The position numbers and the translations under genes are program-made. A stretch of 64,000 nt of DNA from Clavibacter sp. VKM Ac-2872 (lineage in GTDB: Bacteria > Actinomycetota > Actinomycetes > Actinomycetales > Microbacteriaceae): the NCBI RefSeq assembly GCF_015351105.1, contig NZ_JADKRR010000003.1, positions 1 through 64,000 on the forward strand, given 5' to 3'. Position 1 is the stretch's first letter, and each line of letters opens with the position of its first letter. The notes under the pieces were generated by a model. That model was given only the letters and a program-made list of their open reading frames with translations, was not told the DNA's origin and made no database searches. Below, in pieces: positions 30,672-41,604 of this stretch.

Positions 30672-32242
30672 GCGCGGTGGCGCGGGTGCGCGGCCTCGTC
30701 GCCGGCGACCGTGGGCACCCGGAGCGACGGGAGCCCGAGCGAGACGCGCGGCGCACCGCCCGCGCTCGTGCCCGCGGCCGGTGCGGGGACGCCGCAGGAG
30801 TCCGCCTGCGCACGCTCCCACGCGTCCCCCGCGCGGGTGCGCCGGATGCGCAGCGGTGCCTGGTCGATCGAGTCCGCGATGAGGTGGAACGGCGCCGCGC
30901 GGGTGATCTCGACCTCGACCGCGTCGCCGGGTCGCGGCTCGCCGCTTCCCGCGGGCACGTCGAGGTGCACGAGGCGACCGTCCTGCGCACGCCCCGTGAC
31001 ACGATGCGTGTCGCCGTCCTTCCGACCCTCGTGCGCGCTCACGAGCACCTCGACCGTGCGCCCGACCACGCGTCGGTTCTCCTCGTGGCTGATGCGCTCC
31101 TGCAGCGCGGTGAGTCGCCCGTACCGCTCCTTCACGACGTCGGCGGGCACCTGCTCCTCCATCGTCGCGGCGGGAGTGCCCGGGCGGATGGAGTACTGGA
31201 ACGTGAAGGCCGAGGAGAAGCGTGCGGCTTCGACGACACGGAGGGTCTCCTGGAAGTCCTCCTCGGTCTCCCCGGGGAAGCCCACGATGATGTCGGTCGT
31301 GATCGCCGCGTCCGGGATGCGCGTGCGCACGCGGTCGAGGATCCCGAGGAAGCGCTCCGACCGGTAGGAACGGCGCATGGCCTTGAGGATCCGGTCCGAT
31401 CCCGACTGCAGCGGCATGTGCAGCTGCGGCATGACCGCCGGCGTCTCGGCCATCGCGTCGATGACGTCGTCCGTGAAGGCGGCCGGGTGGGGGCTCGTGA
31501 AGCGGATGCGCTCCAGCCCCGCGATGGCCCCGGCGGCCCGCAGCAGCTTGCCGAACGCCTGCCGGTCGCCGAACTCGACGCCGTAGGAGTTGACGTTCTG
31601 ACCGAGCAGCGTGACCTCGACCGCCCCGTCGTCGACGAGGGCCTGTATCTCGGCGAGGATGTCTCCCGGCCGTCGGTCCTTCTCCTTGCCGCGGAGGGCC
31701 GGCACGATGCAGAACGTGCAGGTGTTGTTGCAGCCGACGGAGATGGACACCCATCCGCTCGCGATCTCGTCGCGCTTAGTGGGGAGCGTCGACGGGAACG
31801 TCTCGAGGCTCTCGAGGATCTCGAGCTGCGCCTCGCCGTTGTGCCGCGCCCGCTCGAGCAGCGTCGGCAGCGCACCCATGTTGTGGGTGCCGAAGACGAC
31901 GTCGACCCAGGGCGCCCTCTCGAGCACCGTCGCCCGGTCCTTCTGGGCGAGGCACCCTCCCACAGCGATCTGCATGCCCTCGTGGCGACGCTTGACCCCG
32001 GCGAGGTGGCCGAGGTTGCCGTAGAGCTTGTTGTCCGCGTTCTCGCGCACCGCGCAGGTGTTGATGACGACGATGTCGGGCTCGGCACCCTCGGCCGACA
32101 CGTAGCCCGCGGCCTCGAGCGATCCGGTGAGGCGCTCCGAGTCGTGGACGTTCATCTGGCATCCGTAGGTGCGGACCTCGTACGTCCGCGGTCGGTCGGC
32201 GGGGGGCGTGACGACGCGGACGTGATCGGCGACGGTGCTCAT
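30668..32242 (-). CDS. miaB: tRNA-2-methylthio-N6-dimethylallyladenosine synthase
   Basis: Radical-SAM methylthiotransferase with two iron-sulfur clusters. The N-terminal cluster uses C28, C63 and C97; the radical-SAM cluster uses C171, C175 and C178 (GCNNTCTFC). A TRAM domain follows around residues 380-445. The C-terminal 70 or so residues after the TRAM domain are a low-complexity extension. Length 524 against about 440-500 in relatives. It heads the miaB-miaA-dapF group; a weak TAGGAT hexamer lies 9 bases before the ATG. Confidence 0.95.
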   Translation of the reverse strand: MSTVADHVRVVTPPADRPRTYEVRTYGCQMNVHDSERLTGSLEAAGYVSAEGAEPDIVVINTCAVRENADNKLYGNLGHLAGVKRRHEGMQIAVGGCLAQKDRATVLERAPWVDVVFGTHNMGALPTLLERARHNGEAQLEILESLETFPSTLPTKRDEIASGWVSISVGCNNTCTFCIVPALRGKEKDRRPGDILAEIQALVDDGAVEVTLLGQNVNSYGVEFGDRQAFGKLLRAAGAIAGLERIRFTSPHPAAFTDDVIDAMAETPAVMPQLHMPLQSGSDRILKAMRRSYRSERFLGILDRVRTRIPDAAITTDIIVGFPGETEEDFQETLRVVEAARFSSAFTFQYSIRPGTPAATMEEQVPADVVKERYGRLTALQERISHEENRRVVGRTVEVLVSAHEGRKDGDTHRVTGRAQDGRLVHLDVPAGSGEPRPGDAVEVEITRAAPFHLIADSIDQAPLRIRRTRAGDAWERAQADSCGVPAPAAGTSAGGAPRVSLGLPSLRVPTVAGDEAAHPRHRA

Positions 32243-32291
32243 GATGACTAGATCCTACGTGCGGGGAGGCCTCGCGCTGCCCGGGGACGGA

Positions 32292-33341
32292 TCAGCGGAA
32301 GCGGACGCGGGACGAGCCGCGGCGCGTCGCGAGCGCGACCTTCGCCGCGTCCCGCACGACGCCGCCTCCGTAGCCGCGACGCATGAGGAACGAGGTGAGC
32401 CGACGTTCGGCTGTCTCGTCGTCGTAGGACGAGAGCTGACCCACGCGCTTCATCGCGACCTCGGTGGCGCGCGCCAGCTCGTCGTCGGGCTGCTCGGCCA
32501 TGGCCTCCTCGATCACGAGGGGATCGAGCTTGCGGCGGCGCATCTCCATCTCGACCGAGCGGCGGCCGAGCCCCTTGCGGTCGAGATGCGTGTGCAGGAT
32601 CTGCTCCGCGAGCGCCGCCTCGTCGATGTACTGCAGGGAGACGTACCTGGCGAGCGTCTCCTCCGCGATGTCCGGGTCGATCTCCGCGCCGTCGAGCACA
32701 TCCCGGGCCTCCGCGAGCGAGAGCCCGCGCCCGCGCAGCCGGTTGGCGAGGACGTTGTCCGCCCGCCGCCGTTGGCGCGCGGGCGTCCGCTCGGCTGCGC
32801 GCTCCTCCTCGGCCTCCGCCTCGCGACGCGCGTCCTCGACGCGATCCTCCTCGAGGCGGACCATGTCCTGCCGGTACGCCTCGTCTTGCTCCGCCTTGGC
32901 ACGTGCACGCTCGGCACGCTCCTGCTCGGCGCGCCATGCGGCGGGTGTCGGTTCGTTCGCGGTGTCGTCCTCGGCGGGCGGCGCCTCCGGGAACGCGGTG
33001 GACGCGTCGCCGGATCCTCGGGCAGCCTGCGCCTCGGCTTCGGCGAGGACGCGCCGCGCCTCCGCGATGCGTTCCTGGGCGGCGAGGGCGCGGCCCGCCT
33101 GCGACTCGTCGACCGCTGCCCCGATGGTGACGATGCCGTCGACCTCGGTCACGGAGCGGCCGCGCGCGGGATGCGGTGGCTCGATGCGCGCCTCGGCCAC
33201 CTCCTCGGCGGGCGGCGTGGGCTCCACGAGCGGACGAGCCGCGGCGCGACGCGAGCGCCGGTCGGCGAGGGACGCGACGGGCGCGATCTCGTCGGCCCCG
33301 GGGCCGGTGCCCTGCTCGCCCTCGGAGGGGAATCTGACCAT
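32292..33341 (-). CDS. recX: RecX with long N-terminal extension
   Basis: Regulator that binds RecA filaments and inhibits them. The 349 residues are about twice the usual RecX length (150-200). The RecX three-helix repeats fill about residues 185-335 ([18 protein letters not shown] onwards, with [16 protein letters not shown] and [13 protein letters not shown]). The N-terminal half is charged and Ala/Glu-rich, with likely coiled coil around 85-190, and has no recognised domain. It lies 119 bp after recA, behind a strong hairpin that should keep RecX below RecA levels. Confidence 0.9.
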   Translation of the reverse strand: MVRFPSEGEQGTGPGADEIAPVASLADRRSRRAAARPLVEPTPPAEEVAEARIEPPHPARGRSVTEVDGIVTIGAAVDESQAGRALAAQERIAEARRVLAEAEAQAARGSGDASTAFPEAPPAEDDTANEPTPAAWRAEQERAERARAKAEQDEAYRQDMVRLEEDRVEDARREAEAEEERAAERTPARQRRRADNVLANRLRGRGLSLAEARDVLDGAEIDPDIAEETLARYVSLQYIDEAALAEQILHTHLDRKGLGRRSVEMEMRRRKLDPLVIEEAMAEQPDDELARATEVAMKRVGQLSSYDDETAERRLTSFLMRRGYGGGVVRDAAKVALATRRGSSRVRFR

Positions 33342-33417
33342 GGTGCTTCCGTCCTCAAGAGGCCCGGGCGGGCATCACGCGGAGCGTGGCGCCACGGCGG
33401 GGCCGGTGTCGTGCGGG

Positions 33418-33445
33418 GCGGGGTGCGTCTCGGGACGCACCCCGC
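33418..33445 (-). terminator. Hairpin between recA and recX
   Basis: Perfect 12-base arms, GCGGGGTGCGTC (33418-33429) and its complement (33434-33445), with a 4-base loop, 15 bp after the recA stop. Partial read-through would couple a low level of recX to recA. Confidence 0.7.
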
Positions 33446-33460
33446 CGTGGGAGCGCCCGG

Positions 33461-34549
<1,089 letters not shown>

Positions 34550-34733
34550 GGGGTGCTCCTCGTGTCGAAGGTGGGTTGCCTGCAGGCTGTCGCTCCGCTC
34601 CCGCTGGCCGCGGGGTCCGGTGCCGACAAGGCGACGGGTGATCTCCGCGAGGTGCACGTTATGCGGCGCCGCCGACATCGCTGCCGGAGGGGCCGGACCT
34701 GTGCAGTCCGCGCTTCGAATCGCTCCTGTGGGG

Positions 34734-34763
34734 AGACTACGCGCGTTCGAAGGGATATTCGAA
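34734..34763 (-). promoter_or_regulatory. recA promoter with LexA box
   Basis: On the minus strand, -35 TTCGAA (34758-34763), 18-base spacer, -10 TAGTCT (34734-34739). The LexA box CGAAGGGATATTCG (34748-34761) overlaps the -35 and matches the CGAA-N6-TTCG core. The leader to the recA ATG is about 180 bases. Confidence 0.7.
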
Positions 34764-34831
34764 CGGCGCGCCGCGTGTCGTCGACGGATCCGTAGCGCGT
34801 CGAGGACGAGGAGCTGCGGCGGACGGGAGCG

Positions 34832-35056
34832 TCAGGCGCGCGGCTCGGGGACCCCGGCGCCGTTCCAGCGCGCGCGCGGCACGTCCTGCGCGCGGCAGAG
34901 GGCGAGCCAGACCTCGCGGGCGGGCGTGCCGTCCTTCAGCGCCTGCGCGCACGTGCGCCCGCCGAGCTCGCCGAGCACGAGGTCCGCGACGAGCACCGGT
35001 CCGTAGCCGGCGCCGAACTCGTCGGAGACGGCCCGTTGGAACTCGCTGAGTCGCAT
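34832..35056 (-). CDS. DUF3046 protein
   Basis: 74 residues, complete DUF3046: MRLSEFQRAVSDEFG, LVLGELGGRTCAQAL, REVWLALCRAQDVP. The family is actinobacterial, always close to recA, and of unknown function. The ATG at 35056 is chosen over the longer frame because it matches the family start and a TAGCGT -10 hexamer ends 7 bases before it. Confidence 0.88.
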   Translation of the reverse strand: MRLSEFQRAVSDEFGAGYGPVLVADLVLGELGGRTCAQALKDGTPAREVWLALCRAQDVPRARWNGAGVPEPRA

Positions 35057-35063
35057 GCCGACC

Positions 35064-35069
35064 ACGCTA
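35064..35069 (-). promoter_or_regulatory. -10 element of the DUF3046 gene
   Basis: TAGCGT on the minus strand, 7 bases before the ATG; leaderless transcript likely. Confidence 0.4.
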
Positions 35070-35092
35070 CCTGCTGCCGTCTGCACGACGAC

Positions 35093-35121
35093 GCCCCGCC
35101 CGTCACGAGGACGAGCGGGGC
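35093..35121 (-). terminator. Terminator after the ClgR-type gene
   Basis: Arms of 12 bases (35093-35104 and 35110-35121) with one mismatch and a 5-base loop, 20 bp after the regulator's stop codon. Confidence 0.55.
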
Positions 35122-35141
35122 GAGAGGCCTTCGAGGAGAAG

Positions 35142-35450
35142 TCAGCGCGCGACGAGGTCGCTGTCGAAGCCGGCGACCAGGTCGTCGGGGATGGTGTCGG
35201 GGATGGGGTTGAGACCCTCGATGACGGCGAGGCGGTCGCCCACCTCGCGCATGATGACGGAGATGGGGGTGTCCAACGCGTCGGCGACGGACGCGAGGAT
35301 CTCGCTCGACGCCTCCTTCTGGCCCCGCTCGACCTCGCTGAGGTAGCCCAGCGCGACGCTGGCCTTGCTGGCGACCTGGCGGAGCGTGCGCCCCTTCTGC
35401 AGACGGAAGTCCCGAAGGACGTCGCCGATCTCCTGACGGACTAGAACCAC
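35142..35450 (-). CDS. clgR: XRE-family regulator, ClgR type
   Basis: 102 residues with an N-terminal XRE helix-turn-helix (about 8-65, QKGRTLRQVASKASVALGYLSEVERGQKEAS). The match to the ClgR class rests on that block and on the location between cinA/pgsA and recA, which is where actinobacterial clgR lies. ClgR activates clp protease and stress genes and is itself a Clp substrate. The start is GTG with GGAG 6 bases upstream. Confidence 0.85.
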   Translation of the reverse strand: MVLVRQEIGDVLRDFRLQKGRTLRQVASKASVALGYLSEVERGQKEASSEILASVADALDTPISVIMREVGDRLAVIEGLNPIPDTIPDDLVAGFDSDLVAR

Positions 35451-35589
35451 GGGAGCCTCCTCGTTGCGCCTGGTGCCTGATCGAACCGGAGGTCCGGGGC
35501 TGATGGGTGACCATCTGGCCGAGGACTCAGGCTAAGCAGGGGCACTGGGCGTTGCTTGTGAACGTGATTACGACAACGCGGGAGCCGCA

Positions 35590-36111
35590 TCAGATGTTCC
35601 CGGCGGGTTCGAGCGCGTCGACGAGGACCTCGAGGGCCGCCCGGACGACACCTGCGCGGACCGCCTGGCGGTCTCCGTCGAGGTGCAGGGCGATGGCGCG
35701 CGAGTCGCCGTCGACGGACAGGCCGACGAAGGCCGTGCCCGGCGGCTGCCCGTCCTGGGGATCCGGACCGGCGGCGCCCGTCGTGGAGACGCCGACGTCC
35801 GCGGGGCGTCCGTCGATCGCGCACGCCTGGCGCACGCCGAGCGCCATCTGCCGCGCGACGTCGGGGTGGACCGCGCCATGGACCGCGAGGATGGCGGAGT
35901 CGACCCCGAGGATCGTGCGCTTGAGGGCCGTGTCGTAGGAGACGATCCCGCCGAGGAGCGCACGCGAGGCGCCGGGGACGCCCACGAGCGCGGCGGTGAG
36001 CAGGCCGCCCGTCAACGACTCCGCGACCGCGATGCGACGACCGCTCGCGACGAGGGCCGTGATCACCCGGTCGGCGAGCTGCTCGTCGATCGCGTCCCCG
36101 GGGGCGCTCAC
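35590..36111 (-). CDS. CinA C-terminal domain protein (nicotinamide-nucleotide amidase family)
   Basis: 173 residues covering only the C-terminal CinA/PncC domain: AVAESLTGGLLTAALVGVPGAS, the IVSYDTALKRTILGV block and STTGAAGPDP. Members hydrolyse nicotinamide mononucleotide to nicotinic acid mononucleotide; the N-terminal domain of full CinA is absent, as in many actinobacteria. The start is a GTG overlapping the pgsA stop (GTGA). Confidence 0.92.
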   Translation of the reverse strand: MSAPGDAIDEQLADRVITALVASGRRIAVAESLTGGLLTAALVGVPGASRALLGGIVSYDTALKRTILGVDSAILAVHGAVHPDVARQMALGVRQACAIDGRPADVGVSTTGAAGPDPQDGQPPGTAFVGLSVDGDSRAIALHLDGDRQAVRAGVVRAALEVLVDALEPAGNI

Positions 36112-36737
36112 GAGGCGCTCTCCGCCCGCAGCGCCTGACGCATGTAGTCGAGGCCGGAGAGGACCGTCAGGGCGAGCGCGATCGACATGAGCACCGTGTT
36201 CACGACGTGCATGCCGTCGCCGACCACGTCCCACAGCGGGAGCAGCGCGACGCTGATCGCCACGGCCTGCGCGACGGTCTTGAGCTTGCCGCCGCGCGAC
36301 GCCGCGACCACCCGGTCGCGGAGCACGGCGAAGCGGTACGCGGTGATGCCGAGCTCGCGCACCAGGATCACGATGGTGACCCACCACGGGAGCTCGCCGA
36401 GCACCGAGAGCATCACGAGCGCGGCGCCCGTGAGCACCTTGTCGGCGATGGGGTCGAGGAGCTTGCCGAGGTCGGTCACCAGGTTGCGGCTGCGGGCGAT
36501 GTGCCCGTCGACCCCGTCGGTCGCGATCGCGAGGATGAAGAGCACCGCGGCCGCGTAGCGGAGCGGGCCGTCGGCTCCGTCGTCCGCCGCGAGGAGGACG
36601 ACGAAGACCGGGGCCAGCAGGATCCGCACGATCGTGAGGACGTTGGCGACGTTCCAGGGGCTCGCCGGGGAGTCACCCGCGCGCCAGATGCGCGGTGCCC
36701 CGGTGCCGGTCGCGCCCGATGCGCTCCGATCGGCCAC
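36108..36737 (-). CDS. pgsA: CDP-diacylglycerol-glycerol-3-phosphate 3-phosphatidyltransferase
   Basis: Membrane enzyme making phosphatidylglycerol phosphate. The 209 residues have about five to six membrane segments and the CDP-alcohol phosphotransferase motif with D74, D77-G78, A81-R82, G91, D95 and D99, all present. The N-terminal 25 residues are a polar extension. It starts 3 bp after ftsK stops and is coupled to cinA, giving the order ftsK-pgsA-cinA-clgR seen across actinobacteria. Confidence 0.94.
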   Translation of the reverse strand: MADRSASGATGTGAPRIWRAGDSPASPWNVANVLTIVRILLAPVFVVLLAADDGADGPLRYAAAVLFILAIATDGVDGHIARSRNLVTDLGKLLDPIADKVLTGAALVMLSVLGELPWWVTIVILVRELGITAYRFAVLRDRVVAASRGGKLKTVAQAVAISVALLPLWDVVGDGMHVVNTVLMSIALALTVLSGLDYMRQALRAESAS

Positions 36738-36740
36738 GGG

Positions 36741-39590
36741 TCAGTCCCTCCCCGTCAGGCCCCAGGCGTCGTCGTCGCCCTCGGCCTCCACCTGCTCGTA
36801 CGCGTCCAGGTCCTTGTGCAGCGGATCCGACGGGTAGCGGTTGCCGTCGTCCGCGTCGGCTGCCGGCGGCATCGCCGGGGCAGCAGTGGCGGGCGCGGCG
36901 GGTGCCGGCGCGTCCGCGGGCGTCTCCCCGCGCAGCGTCGCGAGCACGCCCGGCAGCTGCTCGGCCGACACGAGCACGTCGCGCGCCTTCGATCCCTCGG
37001 ACGGGCCGACGATCTCGCGCGCCTCGAGGAGGTCCATGAGGCGACCGGCCTTCGCGAAGCCGACGCGGAGCTTCCGCTGCAGCATCGACGTGGACCCGAA
37101 CTGCGTGCTGACGACGAGCTCGGCGGCCGCGAGGAGCACCTCCAGGTCGTCGCCGATGTCCGCGTCGATCTCCTTGCGCTCGGCCGCGACCGCGACGTCC
37201 TGCCGGTACTCCGGTCGCGCCTGGCGCGTCACGTGCTCGACGACCTTCGCGATCTCCGCCTCCTGCACCCACGCGCCCTGCACGCGGACGGCCTTGTTGG
37301 CGCCCATGGGGAGGAAGAGGCCGTCGCCCTGGCCGATGAGCTTGTCGGCGCCGGGCTGGTCGAGGATCACGCGCGAGTCGGTCATGCTCGACACCGCGAA
37401 CGCGAGGCGGGACGGCACGTTGGCCTTGATGAGGCCGGTGACGACGTCGACCGACGGACGCTGCGTCGCGAGCACCAGGTGGATGCCGGCGGCGCGCGCG
37501 AGCTGCGTGATGCGGACGATGGAGTCCTCGACGTCGCGCGGCGCGACCATCATGAGGTCGGCGAGCTCGTCGACCACCACGAGGAGGTAGGGGTACGGGC
37601 GCAGCGTCCGCTCGCTGCCCTCGGGGAGCACGATGGACCCGCTCGTGACGGCCTTGTTGAAGTCGTCGATGTGGCGGAAGCCGAAGCTGGCGAGGTCGTC
37701 GTACCTCATGTCCATCTCCTTCACCACCCACTGCAGCGCCTCGGCCGCCTTCTTCGGGTTGGTGATGATGGGCGTGATGAGGTGCGGGACGCCGGCGTAG
37801 ATGGTGAGCTCGACGCGCTTCGGGTCGATGAGGACCATGCGCACGTCGCTCGGCTTCGCGCGCATGAGGAGCGAGGTGATCATCGAGTTGACGAAGCTCG
37901 ACTTGCCGGAGCCCGTGGATCCCGCGACCAGGAGGTGGGGCATCTTCGCGAGGTTGGCGATGACGTAGCCGCCCTCGACGTCCTTGCCGACGCCGATGGT
38001 CATCGGGTGCGCGCTGTTCGTCGCGGCCGACGAGCGGAGCACGTCGCCGAGGGAGACGATCTCGCGGTCGGTGTTCGGAATCTCCACGCCGATGGCGCTG
38101 CGGCCGGGGATGGGCGAGAGGATGCGGACCTCGTTGGACGCGACCGCGTAGCTGATGTTCTTGGCGAGCGCCGTGACACGCTCCACCTTCACGCCGGGCG
38201 CGAGCTCGAGCTCGTAGCGCGTGACGGTCGGGCCGCGCGAGAAGCCCGTGACCGTGGCGTCGACCTGGAAGTTGGTGAGCACCTCGGTGAGGGCGCGCAC
38301 CACCTCGTCGTTGACGGACGACCGCGACTTGGCGGGCGTGCCGGGCGCGAGGGTGCTCGCGGCGGGGAGGCGGTACGGGGCCTGCGGGGCATCGGACTCC
38401 CCCGACACGATCGGGGCGTCGGAGCCGTCGTCCTCGAAGCCGGGCAGGACCGCGGGCTCGTCGTCGTCGCGGATCCCGGTGGGGTGCACGGGGACGGAGG
38501 GCAGGATCGCGGTCGCCGTGGCGTCGACGGGCGGGTCGAGGTCGATGCGGCGGGTCGCGGCGTCGTCGCCCGCGAAGGCGCCGGGCTCGGGACGGGAGGC
38601 GTCGGGATCCGCCGTGCGGTCGATGACGGTGGTGGGCGCCTCCGCGGCGGTGCGGCTGCCGGCCTCGTCGTCGGATCCGGCGTGCGGCGCGAGCACCGGG
38701 CTGTCGAACGCGGGCGCGTCCTCGCGCTGGCTGCGGTTGCGGCGCCACCACGGGAGGCTGTCGGTGTCGACCGGGCCCTCGTCGTCCAGCCCCTCGAGCT
38801 CGACCTGCTCGGTCGCCTGCGCCTTGCGGGCCGCCCGGTCGGCGGCGCGCTGCTCCTCGTCCACGGGCGGCGCGCCGAAGAGGTACGAGTACAGCTCGCG
38901 CAGCCGCATGCCGACGCGGTTCGGCGGCGTGCGGGTGATGATGAAGAGGGAGAGCACCAGGAGGATCCCCGCCACGATCCCCGCGCCGATCGACGTGACG
39001 AGCAGGGACAGGGGCGCCGCGAGCACCCAGCCGAGGACGCCGCCGGCGCGGGCCAGGGCGAGCATGCCGTCCCGCGGATCCGGTGCCCCGTTGAAGATGT
39101 GGCAGAGCGCGGCGATGGAGACGAGGAAGAGCGAGACGCCCACGCCGATCCGCCCGTTGTCGCTCACCGAGGACGGGTGGCGGAAGAGCCAGAGGGCGAG
39201 GAGGACCATCACGATGGGCAGCGCGAAGGCCACCCGGCCGAAGAGCCCGCCGAACGTGTACGCGTCGAAGGACATGGCCACGTCGTTGAGCGGGTTGAAC
39301 CACTCGACGACCACACCCGCGATCGCGAGCACCACGAGGAGGAAGGGGATGCCGTCGCGGCGCTCCTCCTTCGCGAGCTTCTCGGGACCGAGCGCCCGGA
39401 AGAGGGCGCCGGTGGCGTGCGCGAGGCCCATCCACGCGGCGACGAGCGGGCCGCGCCGCTCCGACTGGACGGGGTAGGCGACGGTCTGCTGCTTGGTGTC
39501 TGCGGCGCGCCCCTTGCGGGGGGGCGTGGCGCGCGGCGCGCCCGAGGAGGTCTTCCCGGCGCGGCTGGTCGACCTGGTGCTCGTAGCCAT
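36741..39590 (-). CDS. ftsK: DNA translocase FtsK/SpoIIIE
   Basis: Septum-bound DNA pump for chromosome segregation, 949 residues. A basic N-terminus is followed by four to five membrane segments (about 75-215), an acidic Pro/Asp-rich linker (about 250-425), the alpha/beta motor with Walker [10 protein letters not shown] near residue 557 and Walker [14 protein letters not shown], and a C-terminal winged-helix gamma domain (about 825-890) followed by an Ala/Pro tail. The ATG is supported by a TAACGT -10 hexamer 7 bases upstream. The much longer open frame is the complement of the next genes. Confidence 0.96.
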   Translation of the reverse strand: MATSTRSTSRAGKTSSGAPRATPPRKGRAADTKQQTVAYPVQSERRGPLVAAWMGLAHATGALFRALGPEKLAKEERRDGIPFLLVVLAIAGVVVEWFNPLNDVAMSFDAYTFGGLFGRVAFALPIVMVLLALWLFRHPSSVSDNGRIGVGVSLFLVSIAALCHIFNGAPDPRDGMLALARAGGVLGWVLAAPLSLLVTSIGAGIVAGILLVLSLFIITRTPPNRVGMRLRELYSYLFGAPPVDEEQRAADRAARKAQATEQVELEGLDDEGPVDTDSLPWWRRNRSQREDAPAFDSPVLAPHAGSDDEAGSRTAAEAPTTVIDRTADPDASRPEPGAFAGDDAATRRIDLDPPVDATATAILPSVPVHPTGIRDDDEPAVLPGFEDDGSDAPIVSGESDAPQAPYRLPAASTLAPGTPAKSRSSVNDEVVRALTEVLTNFQVDATVTGFSRGPTVTRYELELAPGVKVERVTALAKNISYAVASNEVRILSPIPGRSAIGVEIPNTDREIVSLGDVLRSSAATNSAHPMTIGVGKDVEGGYVIANLAKMPHLLVAGSTGSGKSSFVNSMITSLLMRAKPSDVRMVLIDPKRVELTIYAGVPHLITPIITNPKKAAEALQWVVKEMDMRYDDLASFGFRHIDDFNKAVTSGSIVLPEGSERTLRPYPYLLVVVDELADLMMVAPRDVEDSIVRITQLARAAGIHLVLATQRPSVDVVTGLIKANVPSRLAFAVSSMTDSRVILDQPGADKLIGQGDGLFLPMGANKAVRVQGAWVQEAEIAKVVEHVTRQARPEYRQDVAVAAERKEIDADIGDDLEVLLAAAELVVSTQFGSTSMLQRKLRVGFAKAGRLMDLLEAREIVGPSEGSKARDVLVSAEQLPGVLATLRGETPADAPAPAAPATAAPAMPPAADADDGNRYPSDPLHKDLDAYEQVEAEGDDDAWGLTGRD

Positions 39591-39597
39591 GCGACCC

Positions 39598-39603
39598 ACG
39601 TTA
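39598..39603 (-). promoter_or_regulatory. -10 element of ftsK (leaderless)
   Basis: TAACGT on the minus strand, 7 bases before the ftsK ATG at 39590. It lies between the MacB-type permease and ftsK. Confidence 0.45.
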
Positions 39604-39667
39604 TCCCGCGCCGCCGTCGCCGGCGGTGCGCCGGGCCGGGCAGGACGCTCCCCGCCCGACCGCGGCA

Positions 39668-40900
39668 TCAGTACCGGATCGCGTCGATGACGGACACGCG
39701 CACCGCGACGAGCGCCGGCAGGAGGCCCGCGATCGCGCCCACGGCGAGCGACGCGCCGAGCCCGAGGAGCGCCGCCGAGAGCGGGAACGGCGGGAACTCG
39801 GTGACGCCGGAGGCGACGAACGAGAGGATCCACGGGTTCTTGACGATCGCGACCGCCGCCATCACCCCGACCACGCCCGCGGCGACCGTCGCGACGATGC
39901 TCTCCATCATCACGGCGAAGAACACGCGGCCCGCGCTCGCGCCGAAGCTGCGCCGCACGCCGATCTCCCGGATCCGCTGCTTCACGGTCACGAGGGAGAT
40001 GTTCACGAGGCCGAGCGCGCCGAGCAGGAGCACGAGGCCCGCCACTCCCCCGACGAGGATCTTGACCGACAGCAGCGGGTCGTAGTCGTACGTCCCCCAA
40101 TCGCTGCGGCCGACGCTCACCTGCAGCCCCTCGGGCGCGGTCGCCGCGACCTGCGAGGTGATGGCCACGGTGAGCGCGTCGGCCTCCGCCTCGGGCACCC
40201 AGAACTCGGACTGCGGCGCCATCGCGTCGAGCGCGTCGTCCGACATCAGGCGCTCGGCGTCGGACGCCTGCAGGTAGGCGGTCGGCGGCTCCTCCGAGTA
40301 CAGCGCGGGCACGGTGCCGACGACGACGCCCACGAGGTCCGATCGCTCCCCGTGGAGCACGGCGGAGGGGTGCGCGGCGATGTCGGGCGACCCGAGCTCC
40401 GCGAGGAACGCGGGGTTGACGACGAGGGCGGGCGCGAGGCGGTCGGCGTCGCGCTCGACGAACCAGCGGCCGTCCGTCATGTCGACGCGGCGCATCTCGC
40501 CGTAGTCCCGGTCGACCACGACCGTCTGGACCTGCACCCGACCGCGCGCGAAGTCGACCGGCACCGTCGTGGAGCCGATGATCGTCGACCAGGTGATGCC
40601 GTACCGGTCGGCGACGTCCGCGAGGAGCGTGCGCTGCTCGGCGTAGGACAGGCCGTCCCCCGTCGCGGAGTACGCGGACACCGACAGCGCGGCCGGTCGG
40701 CCCGACTGGCGCTCCATCTGCTCGGTCTGCGACTGCTGCACGACCGCCCCGAGGCCGACGACCGACGTGATCGCCGCCACCGCGACCGCGACGCCGATGA
40801 GCGACAGCATCACGCGCGTGCGGTGGATCCGGAGCTCGGCCCACGCCTCCACGACCGCGCCCACGAGGCCGGTCGCCGTGCGCGACAGCCAGCCGGTCAT
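39668..40900 (-). CDS. MacB-type ABC transporter permease
   Basis: 410 residues with the FtsX/MacB layout: one N-terminal membrane segment (about 28-52), a large extracytoplasmic domain (about 60-275) and three C-terminal segments, with [22 protein letters not shown] as the cytoplasmic coupling block. Such systems are mechanotransmitters or exporters of peptides, lipids or drugs. The ATG overlaps the ATPase stop (ATGA). Substrate unknown. Confidence 0.88.
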   Translation of the reverse strand: MTGWLSRTATGLVGAVVEAWAELRIHRTRVMLSLIGVAVAVAAITSVVGLGAVVQQSQTEQMERQSGRPAALSVSAYSATGDGLSYAEQRTLLADVADRYGITWSTIIGSTTVPVDFARGRVQVQTVVVDRDYGEMRRVDMTDGRWFVERDADRLAPALVVNPAFLAELGSPDIAAHPSAVLHGERSDLVGVVVGTVPALYSEEPPTAYLQASDAERLMSDDALDAMAPQSEFWVPEAEADALTVAITSQVAATAPEGLQVSVGRSDWGTYDYDPLLSVKILVGGVAGLVLLLGALGLVNISLVTVKQRIREIGVRRSFGASAGRVFFAVMMESIVATVAAGVVGVMAAVAIVKNPWILSFVASGVTEFPPFPLSAALLGLGASLAVGAIAGLLPALVAVRVSVIDAIRY

Positions 40901-41604
40901 GCGAGCACCCCGCGGGTGAGGGCCTCGGACGGCGCGAGGACGCCCGCCTCGAGCCGGTGGTGCCGATCCGCGCGCGCCGCGACGGTCGGGTCGTGCGTGA
41001 TGGTGACGAGCGCGGCGCCGGACGCGTGCGCGACCTCCGCGAGCAGGGTCATCACGGTCGCGCCCGTCTCGATGTCGAGGGCGCCGGTCGGCTCGTCCGC
41101 GAGGATCAGCCGCGGCGAACGCACCAGGGCACGGGCGATCGCGACGCGCTGCTGCTCGCCGCCGGACATCGTCTCCGGCATGGAGTCGACCCGGTGGCCG
41201 AGGCCGACCCGCTCGAGCATGTCCGCCGCGATCGACGCCCGCCGCCAGAACGAGCGTCCCGTCGAGTACAGCAGCGGCGTCATCACGTTCTCCCGCGCCG
41301 TGCGGCCCTGCAGCAGGTTGAACTGCTGGAAGATGAACCCGATGTCGCCGCCGCGGGCCCGGTCGCGCCGAGAATCGGAGACGCGGGCCATGGGCTCGTC
41401 GTCGAGGTAGACCCCACCCGTCGTCGGGGTGTCGAGCAGCCCCAGGATGTTCAGCAGCGTCGACTTGCCGGACCCCGACCGGCCCACGATCGACACGTGG
41501 TCGCCCACGGACACGTCGAGGTCGACGCCGTGCAGGATCGTCAGCGGCTCGTCATCCGGCCGCTGGACCGTCCGGGTCACCTTCTCCAAGCGGATCAGGC
41601 TCAT
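40897..41604 (-). CDS. MacB/LolD-type ABC transporter ATPase
   Basis: 235-residue ATPase. Walker [18 protein letters not shown], signature [15 protein letters not shown] and [10 protein letters not shown] are intact and characteristic of the LolD/MacB class. The ATG overlaps the stop of the HlyD-like gene (ATGA). It works with the permease downstream and the periplasmic-adaptor-like protein upstream. Confidence 0.92.
   Translation of the reverse strand: MSLIRLEKVTRTVQRPDDEPLTILHGVDLDVSVGDHVSIVGRSGSGKSTLLNILGLLDTPTTGGVYLDDEPMARVSDSRRDRARGGDIGFIFQQFNLLQGRTARENVMTPLLYSTGRSFWRRASIAADMLERVGLGHRVDSMPETMSGGEQQRVAIARALVRSPRLILADEPTGALDIETGATVMTLLAEVAHASGAALVTITHDPTVAARADRHHRLEAGVLAPSEALTRGVLA

Noticed and set aside
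36207-40085. Plus-strand ORF of 1292 codons
   Set aside because: It is the complement of pgsA, ftsK and part of the MacB-type permease; its sequence is low-complexity Arg/Ala/Gly as expected for antisense frames in high-GC DNA.
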